A DNA stretch of 7,065 bases from Actinomycetota bacterium (GCA_023488645.1 JAMDDL010000075.1:1-7065); one strand, 5' to 3'; shown: positions 1-5,552, numbered from the stretch's first letter. Numbers and translations: made by a program. The notes: generated by a model from the sequence alone, not told the origin.

Positions 1-432
1 AAATGGCAGTACATATTTCGAAAACAATATAGCTCCAAGATCTTTTACAGAAAGAACCGGGATATTATCAGTATTTATCCAGGTAAAACCATTTCTTGTA
101 ATATATATAATTATTCCTAATGCCCAAAGTAGTAAAACAGAAACAGCAGCAGCAATCCCAACTTGTTTATTTGAAATATTTGTTGCTTCTCCTACATAGG
201 TTCTTGTAAGCATAAGTGCAAATAAAATCATAACTACAACTGCCCCGATATATACCATTATCTGGACAACTGCAAGGTATTCAGCTTTAAGTAAAATAAA
301 ATAAGTTGCAACACACAGTAATGTAAGAGCAAGATATAGCGCAGAATGGATTATATGCCTTGCAAAAATTACCATTAACGCACAAAAAATTAAAACTGCA
401 CTTACTCCTGAAAAAACTATTAAACTTATTAT
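1..432 (-). CDS. nuoJ: NADH-quinone oxidoreductase subunit J (3' part outside window)
   Basis: Membrane subunit of complex I, homologous to mitochondrial ND6, lying next to NuoH and NuoK at the base of the membrane arm. The 144 visible codons give a very hydrophobic protein. The first helix spans about residues 2-24, the second about 30-48, and the third about 53-75 carries YIGAVVVM (61-68), the family's conserved segment where helix 3 has a pi-bulge. A fourth helix spans about 91-111, and the window ends inside the family motif KYVLPF. The usual length is about 160-200 residues, so only the C-terminal part is missing. The frame opens after a stop at 450-448 and has no ATG, GTG or TTG before the first helix. 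I place the start at ATA 432-430, six bases after AAGGGAG; ATA 429-427 is equally possible. The first in-frame ATG (375-373) would remove helix 1. Gene identity is firm; the start is an inference. Confidence 0.9.
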   Translation of the reverse strand, partial: MISLIVFSGVSAVLIFCALMVIFARHIIHSALYLALTLLCVATYFILLKAEYLAVVQIMVYIGAVVVMILFALMLTRTYVGEATNISNKQVGIAAAVSVLLLWALGIIIYITRNGFTWINTDNIPVLSVKDLGAILFSKYVLPF

Positions 433-438
433 TTTAAG

Positions 439-445
439 CTCCCTT
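439..445 (-). promoter_or_regulatory. Shine-Dalgarno site of nuoJ
   Basis: The minus strand reads AAGGGAG, a strong purine-rich ribosome binding site in a T-rich (plus strand) spacer. It lies 6 bases before one in-frame ATA and 9 before a second, with no canonical start codon near it. Its position is the main reason for placing the nuoJ start at one of these near-cognate codons. Confidence 0.6.
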
Positions 446-447
446 CG

Positions 448-611
448 TTAAATCTGCTTTTCTTTAAATAATATTCTTCTTATTTGAATCTCTCTTATTT
501 AAATCTGCTTTCCCTTAACTTCTTCTTTAACCATATCTTTTATTTAAATTATTTTTTAAATCTGATTTATTTATCTTTTTTATTAAATATTATGCTTTTT
601 TTATTATGCTT
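448..611. repeat. Degenerate short repeats in the nuoI-nuoJ spacer
   Basis: The 184-base spacer between nuoI and nuoJ contains three copies of a 13-base motif, read on the plus strand as TTAAATCTGMTTT: 448-460, 499-511 and 556-568, the last with A in place of C. A weaker relative, TTTGAATCTCTCT, lies at about 483-495. A separate 9-base direct repeat, ATTATGCTT, occurs at 589-597 and 603-611. On the coding-sense strand the copies read AAAKCAGATTTAA in a purine-rich context. No open frame of useful length passes through them. They may be slippage products or RNA structural elements; function is unknown. Confidence 0.45.
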
Positions 612-616
612 CTTCT

Positions 617-1081
617 TTATACCTCTTTTTTAGAAGCAGTTTCTTTTTCAGGTTCTATAAAAACAGTTTTCATCATGAGCTGTTCTTTAGTTCTAATAAA
701 ATCCAATCTTGATTCTCCAATAAGTTCATACTCCTGTGTTTGTTCCAGCGCATTAAAAGGACATACATCTATGCAAATTCTACAAAACATACAAAGTCCG
801 TAATTTACTGTATAAATTTCCGGCTGCTTGTCATTTTCCTTTTTTACAACCTCTATGCAATGCTGCGGGCAATTTTTTGCACATATTCCGCAAGCAGTAC
901 ATTTAAATCTTGGTTCAGGTTCAAGTTGGGTAACTCTAAGCCTTATAAGACCTTGTCCTCTTTCAGGAACAGGTAATTTATGATAAGGATACATTACTGT
1001 TACTGGTTTTCTGAAAAAAGCTTTTAGTGTTACTTTTAATCCTTTTATTAAACCTTTGCCAATTATCTTAATTTTTATCAC
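617..1081 (-). CDS. nuoI: NADH-quinone oxidoreductase subunit I, two [4Fe-4S] clusters
   Basis: Peripheral-arm ferredoxin-like subunit (TYKY, Nqo9 family) that passes electrons through clusters N6a and N6b towards N2 in NuoB. The protein is 154 residues, normal for bacterial NuoI. An N-terminal amphipathic region (GLKVTLKAFFRKPVTV, about 14-29) is the part that lies on the membrane. It is followed by two ferredoxin motifs: Cys61, 64, 67, 71 (CTACGICAKNCP) and Cys97, 100, 103, 107 (CMFCRICIDVCP). All eight cluster ligands are present. The C-terminus is short, lysine- and glutamate-rich and not conserved. The start taken here is GTG at 1081-1079, but it sits inside an AGGTGAT ribosome binding site, so an ATT at 1072-1070 (residue 4) is a credible alternative. 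The gene is flanked by repeat-bearing AT spacers on both sides. Confidence 0.95.
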   Translation of the reverse strand: MIKIKIIGKGLIKGLKVTLKAFFRKPVTVMYPYHKLPVPERGQGLIRLRVTQLEPEPRFKCTACGICAKNCPQHCIEVVKKENDKQPEIYTVNYGLCMFCRICIDVCPFNALEQTQEYELIGESRLDFIRTKEQLMMKTVFIEPEKETASKKEV

Positions 1082-1083
1082 CT
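1077..1083 (-). promoter_or_regulatory. Shine-Dalgarno-like site overlapping the nuoI start
   Basis: The minus strand reads AGGTGAT, an exact match to part of the extended complement of the 16S rRNA 3' end (AAGGAGGTGATC). The only canonical start codon near it, GTG at 1081-1079, is within the motif, so that GTG has no usable spacing of its own. Counted from the GG, an in-frame ATT at 1072-1070 lies 8 bases downstream, the usual distance. Confidence 0.4.
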
Positions 1084-1090
1084 TTTTTAT

Positions 1091-1178
1091 AAACTTTTAC
1101 TACTTATATTTTTATTTTTTTATTTTTTATCTTCTTATTTTTTATTTTGCTTAAACTTTTACTATTACTTTTACTATT
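1091..1178. repeat. 12-base repeats in the nuoH-nuoI spacer
   Basis: The plus strand has a perfect tandem pair of ACTTTTACTATT at 1155-1166 and 1167-1178. A 12-base word, AAACTTTTACTA, occurs at 1153-1164 and again at 1091-1102, close to the nuoI ribosome binding site. The rest of the 109-base spacer (1082-1190) is runs of T and A with no open frame. Replication slippage is the simplest explanation; no function is visible. Confidence 0.55.
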
Positions 1179-1190
1179 ATTATTTTTAAT

Positions 1191-2168
1191 TTATCTTATT
1201 TTATCTACTATTAATACAATTACTCCTGTAACGAAAATATTTACTAAAGAAAGTGGAAGTAAAAATTTCCATCCAAATTCCATAAATTGATCAAGCCTGA
1301 ATCTTGGAAATGTTGAACGAATCCACATCGAAACAAAAATTAATATATAAGTTTTAACAATAAAACAAATTGTTCCTGCAATCGGGTTGGTAAATGGCTT
1401 CCATCCGCCAAAAAACAGTAAAACTGCAATTGCACATATAATAAATAAATTTACAAACTCAGCAAGATAAAATGCTGCAAATCTGAAGCCGCTATATTCT
1501 GTATTAAAGCCTGCAACAATTTCAGATTCTGCTTCAGGAATATCGAAAGGGGTATGATTAATTTCAGCCAGTGCACAAGTGAAAAATATAAAAAAGCCAA
1601 CTATTTGAGGAATTATGTACCAGATTCTTGATTGCGCATTTACTATATCTGTTAAATTTAAACTGCCAGCCATAATCACAACACCCATGGTAGATAAAAT
1701 AAGAGGGATTTCATAAGCAATTAGCTGCGCAGCACCTCTTATTCCGCCAATAAGTGAATATTTATTGTTTGATCCCCATCCAGCCATTAATAATGATATT
1801 GTGGAAAAACCAAGTATTGCAAAAATAAAAAATAAACTTATTTCAAAATTTGAAGCAGCTACTTTTGGCGCAAAAGGTAAAAAAGCAAAGATTGTAAGTG
1901 ATGGTACAAAAGCAACAATTGGCGCAAATAAATAAACATATTTATCAATATCTTTAGGAATTATATCTTCCTTACCAAGAAGTTTCAATGCATCAAAAAT
2001 AGTTTGCCAGATTCCATGAGGACCATGGTGTCTTGGGCCCATTCTGTATTGCATATGACCCATTACTTTCCTTAGCATGTAAATAAGTATAAGTGCAGTC
2101 AGGAAAATAAATAAAAATGCAATTATTAATTTTAATATTGCCCAAAGTAAAGCAAGCCACCAAACCAT
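1191..2168 (-). CDS. nuoH: NADH-quinone oxidoreductase subunit H
   Basis: Membrane subunit (ND1 family) that joins the peripheral and membrane arms and forms much of the quinone channel. The protein has 325 residues, as usual. About eight helices are visible (roughly 5-32, 79-100, 110-130, 150-170, 183-202, 235-256, 266-285, 302-321). The conserved acidic and polar loops are intact: YRMGPRHHGPHGIWQ (41-55) followed by DALKLLGKEDIIP (59-71), GWGSNNKYSLIGGIRGAAQL (130-149) leading to AYEIPL with Glu153, and EINHTPFDIPEAESEIVAGF (202-221), the Glu-rich loop that lines the quinone route. RSTFPRFRLDQF (284-295) is also present. The ATG lies 12 bases after the nuoD stop, and its ribosome binding site TAAGGGG (2183-2177) overlaps that stop codon, so nuoD and nuoH are probably translationally coupled. 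Direct nuoD-nuoH adjacency leaves no room for nuoEFG. Confidence 0.97.
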   Translation of the reverse strand: MVWWLALLWAILKLIIAFLFIFLTALILIYMLRKVMGHMQYRMGPRHHGPHGIWQTIFDALKLLGKEDIIPKDIDKYVYLFAPIVAFVPSLTIFAFLPFAPKVAASNFEISLFFIFAILGFSTISLLMAGWGSNNKYSLIGGIRGAAQLIAYEIPLILSTMGVVIMAGSLNLTDIVNAQSRIWYIIPQIVGFFIFFTCALAEINHTPFDIPEAESEIVAGFNTEYSGFRFAAFYLAEFVNLFIICAIAVLLFFGGWKPFTNPIAGTICFIVKTYILIFVSMWIRSTFPRFRLDQFMEFGWKFLLPLSLVNIFVTGVIVLIVDKIR

Positions 2169-2180
2169 AATTATATCCCC

Positions 2181-3377
2181 TTACCTGTCAACACTACCCA
2201 TAACAGTGTCAAAACTACCTAAAATAATAGGAAAATCAGCAATATAGCTATTTTTTAATACATAATTTAATGCATTTAAATGACTAAACGATGGAGTTCT
2301 TATTTTTATTCTATAAGGTTTATCTGAGCCGTCACTAACTACATAAAAACCTACTTCACCTTTAGTTCCCTCAACTCTATAATATACTTCACCTGCAGGT
2401 GGCCTGATAACTCTTGGTACCTTTGCCTGATAATCTCCTGAAGGTAAAGAATCAATAGCCTGCTCGATAATTCGCGCAGATTGCTCCATTTCTCTCATTC
2501 GAACCCAGTATCTGTCATAAACATCGCCATTTTGGCCGACAGGTACTTCCCAATCATATTTGTCGTATCCACTATATGGCTCTACCTTTCTAATATCAAA
2601 ACATGCTCCGGAACCTCTTAAAGTAGGACCACTCATTGACCATTCAATTGCATCTTCTCTAGCAATAACTCCAACACCTTTTGTTCTTTTAATAAATATT
2701 TCATTTCCACTAAAAAGTTCATGGTATTCAGCAAGGCTTGACTTGAATTTTTTTAAGAACTCCTTTGTTTCTTCATAAAATCCTTTTGGAACGTCCTGCC
2801 TTACGCCGCCAATAGTAAAATAATTAAAAGTAAGTCTTCCTCCAGCCAGCATTTCCATTAAGTGCATTGCTAACTCTCTATCTTTAAATCCAAAAAGAAA
2901 TGGAGTAAATGCCCCAACTTCAAGACCCATTGCACCAAAAAAAACTTCGTGAGCACAAATCCTGTTTAATTCTGAACAAATTACCCTAATTGCCTGAGCC
3001 CTTTGTGGAACCTCGAGCTCCATTAATTTTTCAACTGCAAGACAATAACCAAACTCATTATTCATTGCTCCCGTATAATCAAGTCTATCAACTAAAGGCT
3101 TAAATTGAATATATGTCCTGTTTTCTGCAATTTTTTCAATTCCTCTATGCAGGTAACCGACAATAGGCTCAACTTCCAGGATTTTTTCACCATCAAGCTT
3201 AGCAATAAACCTGAAAACTCCATGAGTTGAAGGATGATGAGGACCAAAGTTAATTTCCATATAATCCTTTGGAAATTCACCAGGCTCAATTACAGCTGAA
3301 ATTTCATTAATTTCAAGCTGTCCGCTTTTTTGTTTGTTATCTTTTTGTTCTTTATTTATTAATTCATTATTTATCAA
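2181..3377 (-). CDS. nuoD: NADH-quinone oxidoreductase subunit D
   Basis: 49-kDa-type subunit of the connecting module. With NuoB it forms the quinone-reduction site next to cluster N2. Family signatures are clear: NFGPHHPSTHGVFRF (43-57) with the quinone-site histidine region, GYLHRGIEKIAENRTY (74-89), DRLDYTGAM (98-105, including the Tyr101 expected at the quinone head), GGVRQDVP (190-197), and the terminal DTVMGSVDR. The Cys-x-x-Cys pairs that bind NiFe in related hydrogenases are absent, so this is a true Nuo subunit. It is separate from NuoC, not a NuoCD fusion. The start used is TTG at 3377-3375, nine bases after AGGGA (3391-3387). It gives 398 residues with a polar Lys/Asn/Gln-rich extension of about 39 residues. 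ATG at 3260-3258 (residue 40) has its own AAAGGA upstream and would give a shorter protein beginning directly at the conserved core. Confidence 0.96.
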   Translation of the reverse strand: MINNELINKEQKDNKQKSGQLEINEISAVIEPGEFPKDYMEINFGPHHPSTHGVFRFIAKLDGEKILEVEPIVGYLHRGIEKIAENRTYIQFKPLVDRLDYTGAMNNEFGYCLAVEKLMELEVPQRAQAIRVICSELNRICAHEVFFGAMGLEVGAFTPFLFGFKDRELAMHLMEMLAGGRLTFNYFTIGGVRQDVPKGFYEETKEFLKKFKSSLAEYHELFSGNEIFIKRTKGVGVIAREDAIEWSMSGPTLRGSGACFDIRKVEPYSGYDKYDWEVPVGQNGDVYDRYWVRMREMEQSARIIEQAIDSLPSGDYQAKVPRVIRPPAGEVYYRVEGTKGEVGFYVVSDGSDKPYRIKIRTPSFSHLNALNYVLKNSYIADFPIILGSFDTVMGSVDR

Positions 3378-3609
3378 TTTATTTATTCCCTAATCTGATA
3401 TCTTCTTTATCTTTAACTTGACTTACCATTTAAAAAATTAATAAAAAATAATGAACATGAACTTATTATTGTCTTTATACTTTATATATTGCATTGCATT
3501 AGTTACTACAAGTTATTTATAATTTATAAATTTTCATAAAATAATTTCTAAATTAAAATATTTATTAAACTATTTTTTTATCAAATTAAATTTTTAACCT
3601 GAAGTATTA
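3378..3609 (-). other. AT-rich nuoC-nuoD spacer with a weak promoter-like site
   Basis: A 232-base non-coding gap inside the operon with no open frame of meaningful length on either strand. Minus-strand positions 3511-3506 read TTGTAG. After 17 bases, 3488-3483 reads TATATA, partly overlapping a TATAAA at 3486-3481. This resembles a sigma-70 promoter about 100 bases before nuoD but matches the consensus only partly. The stretch between the boxes contains a short ATGCA repeat (ATGCAATGCA). In DNA this rich in A and T such boxes arise often by chance, so an internal promoter for nuoD is only a possibility. Confidence 0.25.
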
Positions 3610-4128
3610 TTATTCAAAAACTCCAGGCCTTTCATATTTTCTTTCTTCCCACTTTATTTCAAAGCTTTTTAATAATGGATGATAATCAACATCACCCGGC
3701 AAAAGAAAAGTTTTCAAATTTTTATGGCCCTTAAAATTAATTCCAAAAAATTCCCATATTTCTCTTTCAAACCAGTCTGCACTCCAGAAAATATCTGTAA
3801 TGGAATCTATTTCAGGATTTTGAGCGTCTATTTTTGCTTTCACATTTAAAGAATAATTATTATCGAAAGAATATAAACTATAAACTACTTCCAGATATTC
3901 CCTGTAATCAACACCAGTGATACATTTTATGTAATCAAACTTAAGATCTTTGTCAGTTTTTAATAACTTTATTGTATTTTTTATGGTTTCTTTAGGGGTC
4001 TGACAGAAAATCTGATCATGACTAATTGTAAAATTTGCATCCATGCCTGAAGCATTAAATTTATTTTTTAAAAGAGAAGCCAACTTCTCATTATCTATTT
4101 CTTTGAAATTGTACTTTATAATTTCCAA
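3610..4128 (-). CDS. nuoC: NADH-quinone oxidoreductase subunit C
   Basis: 30-kDa-type subunit of the peripheral arm that packs against NuoD and has no cofactor. The protein has 172 residues, within the range for free-standing NuoC. The family core is recognisable: LEVVYSLYSF (80-89), then SADWFEREIWEFFGINFKGH, matching the AdW-EREiyDmFGi-F-GHP signature, then LLPGDVDYHPLLKSFE near the end, where most relatives have HPLRKD. The N-terminal third is divergent. The start is TTG at 4128-4126, with only a weak GAAAG (4145-4141) 12 bases upstream; an ATT at 4134-4132 would sit 6 bases from it. The gene is isolated by spacers of 212 and 232 bases from nuoB and nuoD, unusual for a gene whose product is needed in equal amounts with its neighbours. 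Confidence 0.94.
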   Translation of the reverse strand: MEIIKYNFKEIDNEKLASLLKNKFNASGMDANFTISHDQIFCQTPKETIKNTIKLLKTDKDLKFDYIKCITGVDYREYLEVVYSLYSFDNNYSLNVKAKIDAQNPEIDSITDIFWSADWFEREIWEFFGINFKGHKNLKTFLLPGDVDYHPLLKSFEIKWEERKYERPGVFE

Positions 4129-4340
4129 TTCAATATTTATCTTTCTAATATTTATATTTCAATAAATTTTCATTAAAATAAATTTTATTTATTTTAGTTA
4201 ATGAATGAAAATTTTATTTAAATTTAATTTAAATTTGTTTTTCAATACCAAATTGTTTTTGTAACAAAAAAAATTCTTTAAATAAAAAGTTTTTTTAATA
4301 TAAATTTTGTTTAAAATTCAGTTTAATTTAAAAATTTTTC
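4129..4340 (-). other. AT-rich nuoB-nuoC spacer
   Basis: A 212-base gap of about 10% G+C by hand count. Besides the nested inverted repeat, it contains runs of A and T and the near-repeat TTTAAATTTAATTTAAATTTG at about 4218-4238. A weak bulged stem on the minus strand, between runs of seven A and seven T at about 4262-4298, is also possible. No coding region, RNA gene or strong promoter was seen. Confidence 0.5.
4161..4218. repeat. Nested inverted repeat in the nuoB-nuoC spacer
   Basis: The outer arms are plus-strand AATAAATTTTCATT (4161-4174) and AATGAAAATTTTATT (4204-4218), which are complementary except for one extra base. Inside them, AAAATAAA (4175-4182) pairs with TTTATTTT (4188-4195) around a five-base loop. 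Together they could form one long hairpin in the nuoA-nuoB-nuoC message, with an unpaired stretch at 4196-4203. It is almost entirely A-T pairs and is not followed by a clear U tract in the transcription direction, so a simple terminator is unlikely. An mRNA-processing or stabilising hairpin is possible; chance in AT-rich DNA is the main alternative. Confidence 0.4.
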
Positions 4341-4871
4341 TTACTTTACTGCCAATGGCTTTCTTACAATCGAATCCCTGTTAATAGTATCCTTTAATTT
4401 TAAAAGTCCACAATAAAGTGCTTCAGGCCTTGGCGGGCATCCCTGAACATAAACATCAACAGGAATAATTTTATCTATACCCTGAACAACATTATATGAA
4501 TCATAAAATGGGCCACCGGTTATAGCACATGAACCCATGGCAACTACATATTTTGGCTCAGCCATTTGCATATATATTCTTTGAACAACAGGAGCATATT
4601 TTCTTGTTATTGTTCCTGAAATTATAATTAAATCCGCCTGTCTTGGAGAAGCTCTGAAAAACATGCCAAATCTGTCCATATCATAATGTGAACCACCAGT
4701 AGCCATCATTTCAATAGCACAACATGCAATGCCAAATGTAAGATACCATACTGATCTTGAACGTGCAGCGTTCATTAGCTTATCATAAGCAACAGTAATA
4801 ATATTAGGCTTACCAAATTTATCTTTAAGATAAAGATAGTCTTCTATTGTTTTCTTTCTTTCTAATCCCAT
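4341..4871 (-). CDS. nuoB: NADH-quinone oxidoreductase subunit B, N2 cluster
   Basis: PSST-type subunit carrying [4Fe-4S] cluster N2, the last electron carrier before quinone. The four cluster ligands are in place: the adjacent Cys50-Cys51 in YLTFGIACCAIEMM, Cys115 in VAMGSCAITGG and Cys145 in VQGCPPRPE. Other family segments are GSHYDMDRFGMFFRASPRQAD (60-80) and SGTITRKYAPVVQRIYMQM (85-103). The length of 176 residues is normal. The ATG at 4871-4869 overlaps the end of nuoA by 10 bases. A ribosome binding site AAAGGA (4885-4880) lies 8 bases before the ATG, inside nuoA, so translation of the two genes is likely coupled. Confidence 0.98.
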   Translation of the reverse strand: MGLERKKTIEDYLYLKDKFGKPNIITVAYDKLMNAARSRSVWYLTFGIACCAIEMMATGGSHYDMDRFGMFFRASPRQADLIIISGTITRKYAPVVQRIYMQMAEPKYVVAMGSCAITGGPFYDSYNVVQGIDKIIPVDVYVQGCPPRPEALYCGLLKLKDTINRDSIVRKPLAVK

Positions 4872-5242
4872 TTAAGTATTCCTTTTTTCCATACATATGC
4901 TAAGCCTAAAATGAGAACTACAACAAAAATGAAAACTTCAACTAACCCTTGTAATCCAAGATTTCTGAAAAGTATTGCCCAAAGATATAGAAAAACAACT
5001 TCAACATCAAATAAAACAAAAAGAAACGCAAAGATATAATATCTTATATAATAATGAGTAAATATTCCTCCTCGAGGTGGAACACCGCACTCATAAATTA
5101 AATTTTTTTCTTCATTTGGGTTATGCGGGGCTAAAAATTTAGTTATAAATACAACAAACGGGACAAATATTATACTTACAAAAAAGAAAACTACGAGGGT
5201 GATGTAATTTACATTGTATTGTGCTTGCTGTGTCAGTTGCAT
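4862..5242 (-). CDS. nuoA: NADH-quinone oxidoreductase subunit A
   Basis: Membrane subunit (ND3 family) at the junction of the two arms. The protein has 126 residues and three helices (about 11-35, 68-91 and 100-119). The loop between helices 1 and 2 contains YECGVPP (50-56), with the conserved Cys52 of the ND3 loop that changes conformation between active and resting enzyme in mitochondria. Helix 2 carries FDVEVVFL with Asp79 and Glu81, as in the family. It is the first gene of the nuo cluster. The start is ATG at 5242-5240, but the nearest good ribosome binding site, AAGGA at 5265-5261, lies 18 bases away, longer than usual. An in-frame ATT at 5257-5255 would be only 3 bases from it. I keep the ATG because the family's conserved region begins after it. 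Confidence 0.96.
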   Translation of the reverse strand: MQLTQQAQYNVNYITLVVFFFVSIIFVPFVVFITKFLAPHNPNEEKNLIYECGVPPRGGIFTHYYIRYYIFAFLFVLFDVEVVFLYLWAILFRNLGLQGLVEVFIFVVVLILGLAYVWKKGILKWD

Positions 5243-5341
5243 TGTATATTTAAAAATATATCCTTATTTTAAAAATTATTACATCGTAATTAATAAATTA
5301 TCTAAAATAATAATTAATTCAATCTTCACATAAAAAAATAA

Positions 5342-5347
5342 ATTATA
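5342..5347 (-). promoter_or_regulatory. Candidate -10 box of the nuo operon
   Basis: The minus strand has a perfect TATAAT hexamer about 100 bases before nuoA. About 18 bases upstream is only TTATAA, a poor -35 box. A second TATAAT at 5492-5487 is an equal candidate on sequence but would give a leader of about 240 bases. In AT-rich DNA a TATAAT alone is weak evidence. Confidence 0.2.
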
Positions 5348-5426
5348 CAAAGTAAACTATATTTTATAATTTAATCAAATACAAAATTTACTCAAATAAA
5401 AATTATTTTTATAAACAATTATAATA

Positions 5427-5495
5427 TTAAAAAAACAAAGTTATAAAATATAATAAAGTTACAAACAGCCACAAAACCAATAGTGAATTATACAT
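5427..5495 (-). CDS. Possible 22-residue hydrophobic microprotein in the nuo leader
   Basis: An ATG at 5495-5493 opens a 22-codon frame ending with TAA at 5429-5427. The predicted peptide begins MYNSLLVLWLFVTLL and continues with aromatic and aliphatic residues (Tyr, Phe, Ile, Leu) to the end, so it would be a single membrane helix. The local sequence is richer in G than the rest of the spacer (TTGGTTTTGTGGCTGTTTG), which drew attention. Against it: there is no ribosome binding site before the ATG, it has no family I recognise, and T-rich DNA encodes hydrophobic residues by default. It is recorded as a possibility only. Confidence 0.12.
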   Translation of the reverse strand: MYNSLLVLWLFVTLLYFITLFF

Positions 5496-5524
5496 TAAAA
5501 ATAACTAATAAAAAAGTAATTTAT

Positions 5525-5552
5525 AAAAAAATTTAAATTCCAAATTTTAAAT
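5525..5552 (-). terminator. Weak AT-only terminator after lnt
   Basis: The minus strand reads ATTTAAAATT, a short TGG loop, AATTTAAAT, and then a run of T (7 bases). The arms pair over nine A-T pairs with one bulged A. The hairpin-plus-T-tract arrangement and its position about 50 bases after the lnt stop fit a rho-independent terminator. The absence of G-C pairs makes it weak, and read-through into nuo is possible. Confidence 0.3.

Noticed and set aside
448..611. CRISPR array
   Set aside because: The repeats are only 13 bases, imperfect and unevenly spaced, with AT-rich non-unique sequence between them.
606..976. Two overlapping plus-strand open frames across the nuoI region
   Set aside because: They lie opposite nuoI, whose eight cluster cysteines prove the minus-strand reading; they have no recognisable motif and no ribosome binding site.
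2560..2778. Plus-strand open frame of 72 codons inside nuoD
   Set aside because: It is antisense to the conserved nuoD core and shows no family features.
3092..3289. Minus-strand 65-codon frame inside nuoD
   Set aside because: It is an out-of-frame shadow of nuoD, covering the NFGPHHPSTHG region in another frame.
2181..3377. NuoD as the large subunit of a group 4 NiFe hydrogenase (Ech or Mbh type)
   Set aside because: Both Cys-x-x-Cys pairs that bind NiFe are absent, and GYLHRGIEK plus the DTVMGSVDR ending are typical of NuoD.
1..5242. Archaeal F420H2 dehydrogenase (Fpo) operon
   Set aside because: An lnt gene on the same contig and bacterial-style sequences and Shine-Dalgarno sites point to a bacterium; no fpoF or fpoO is visible.
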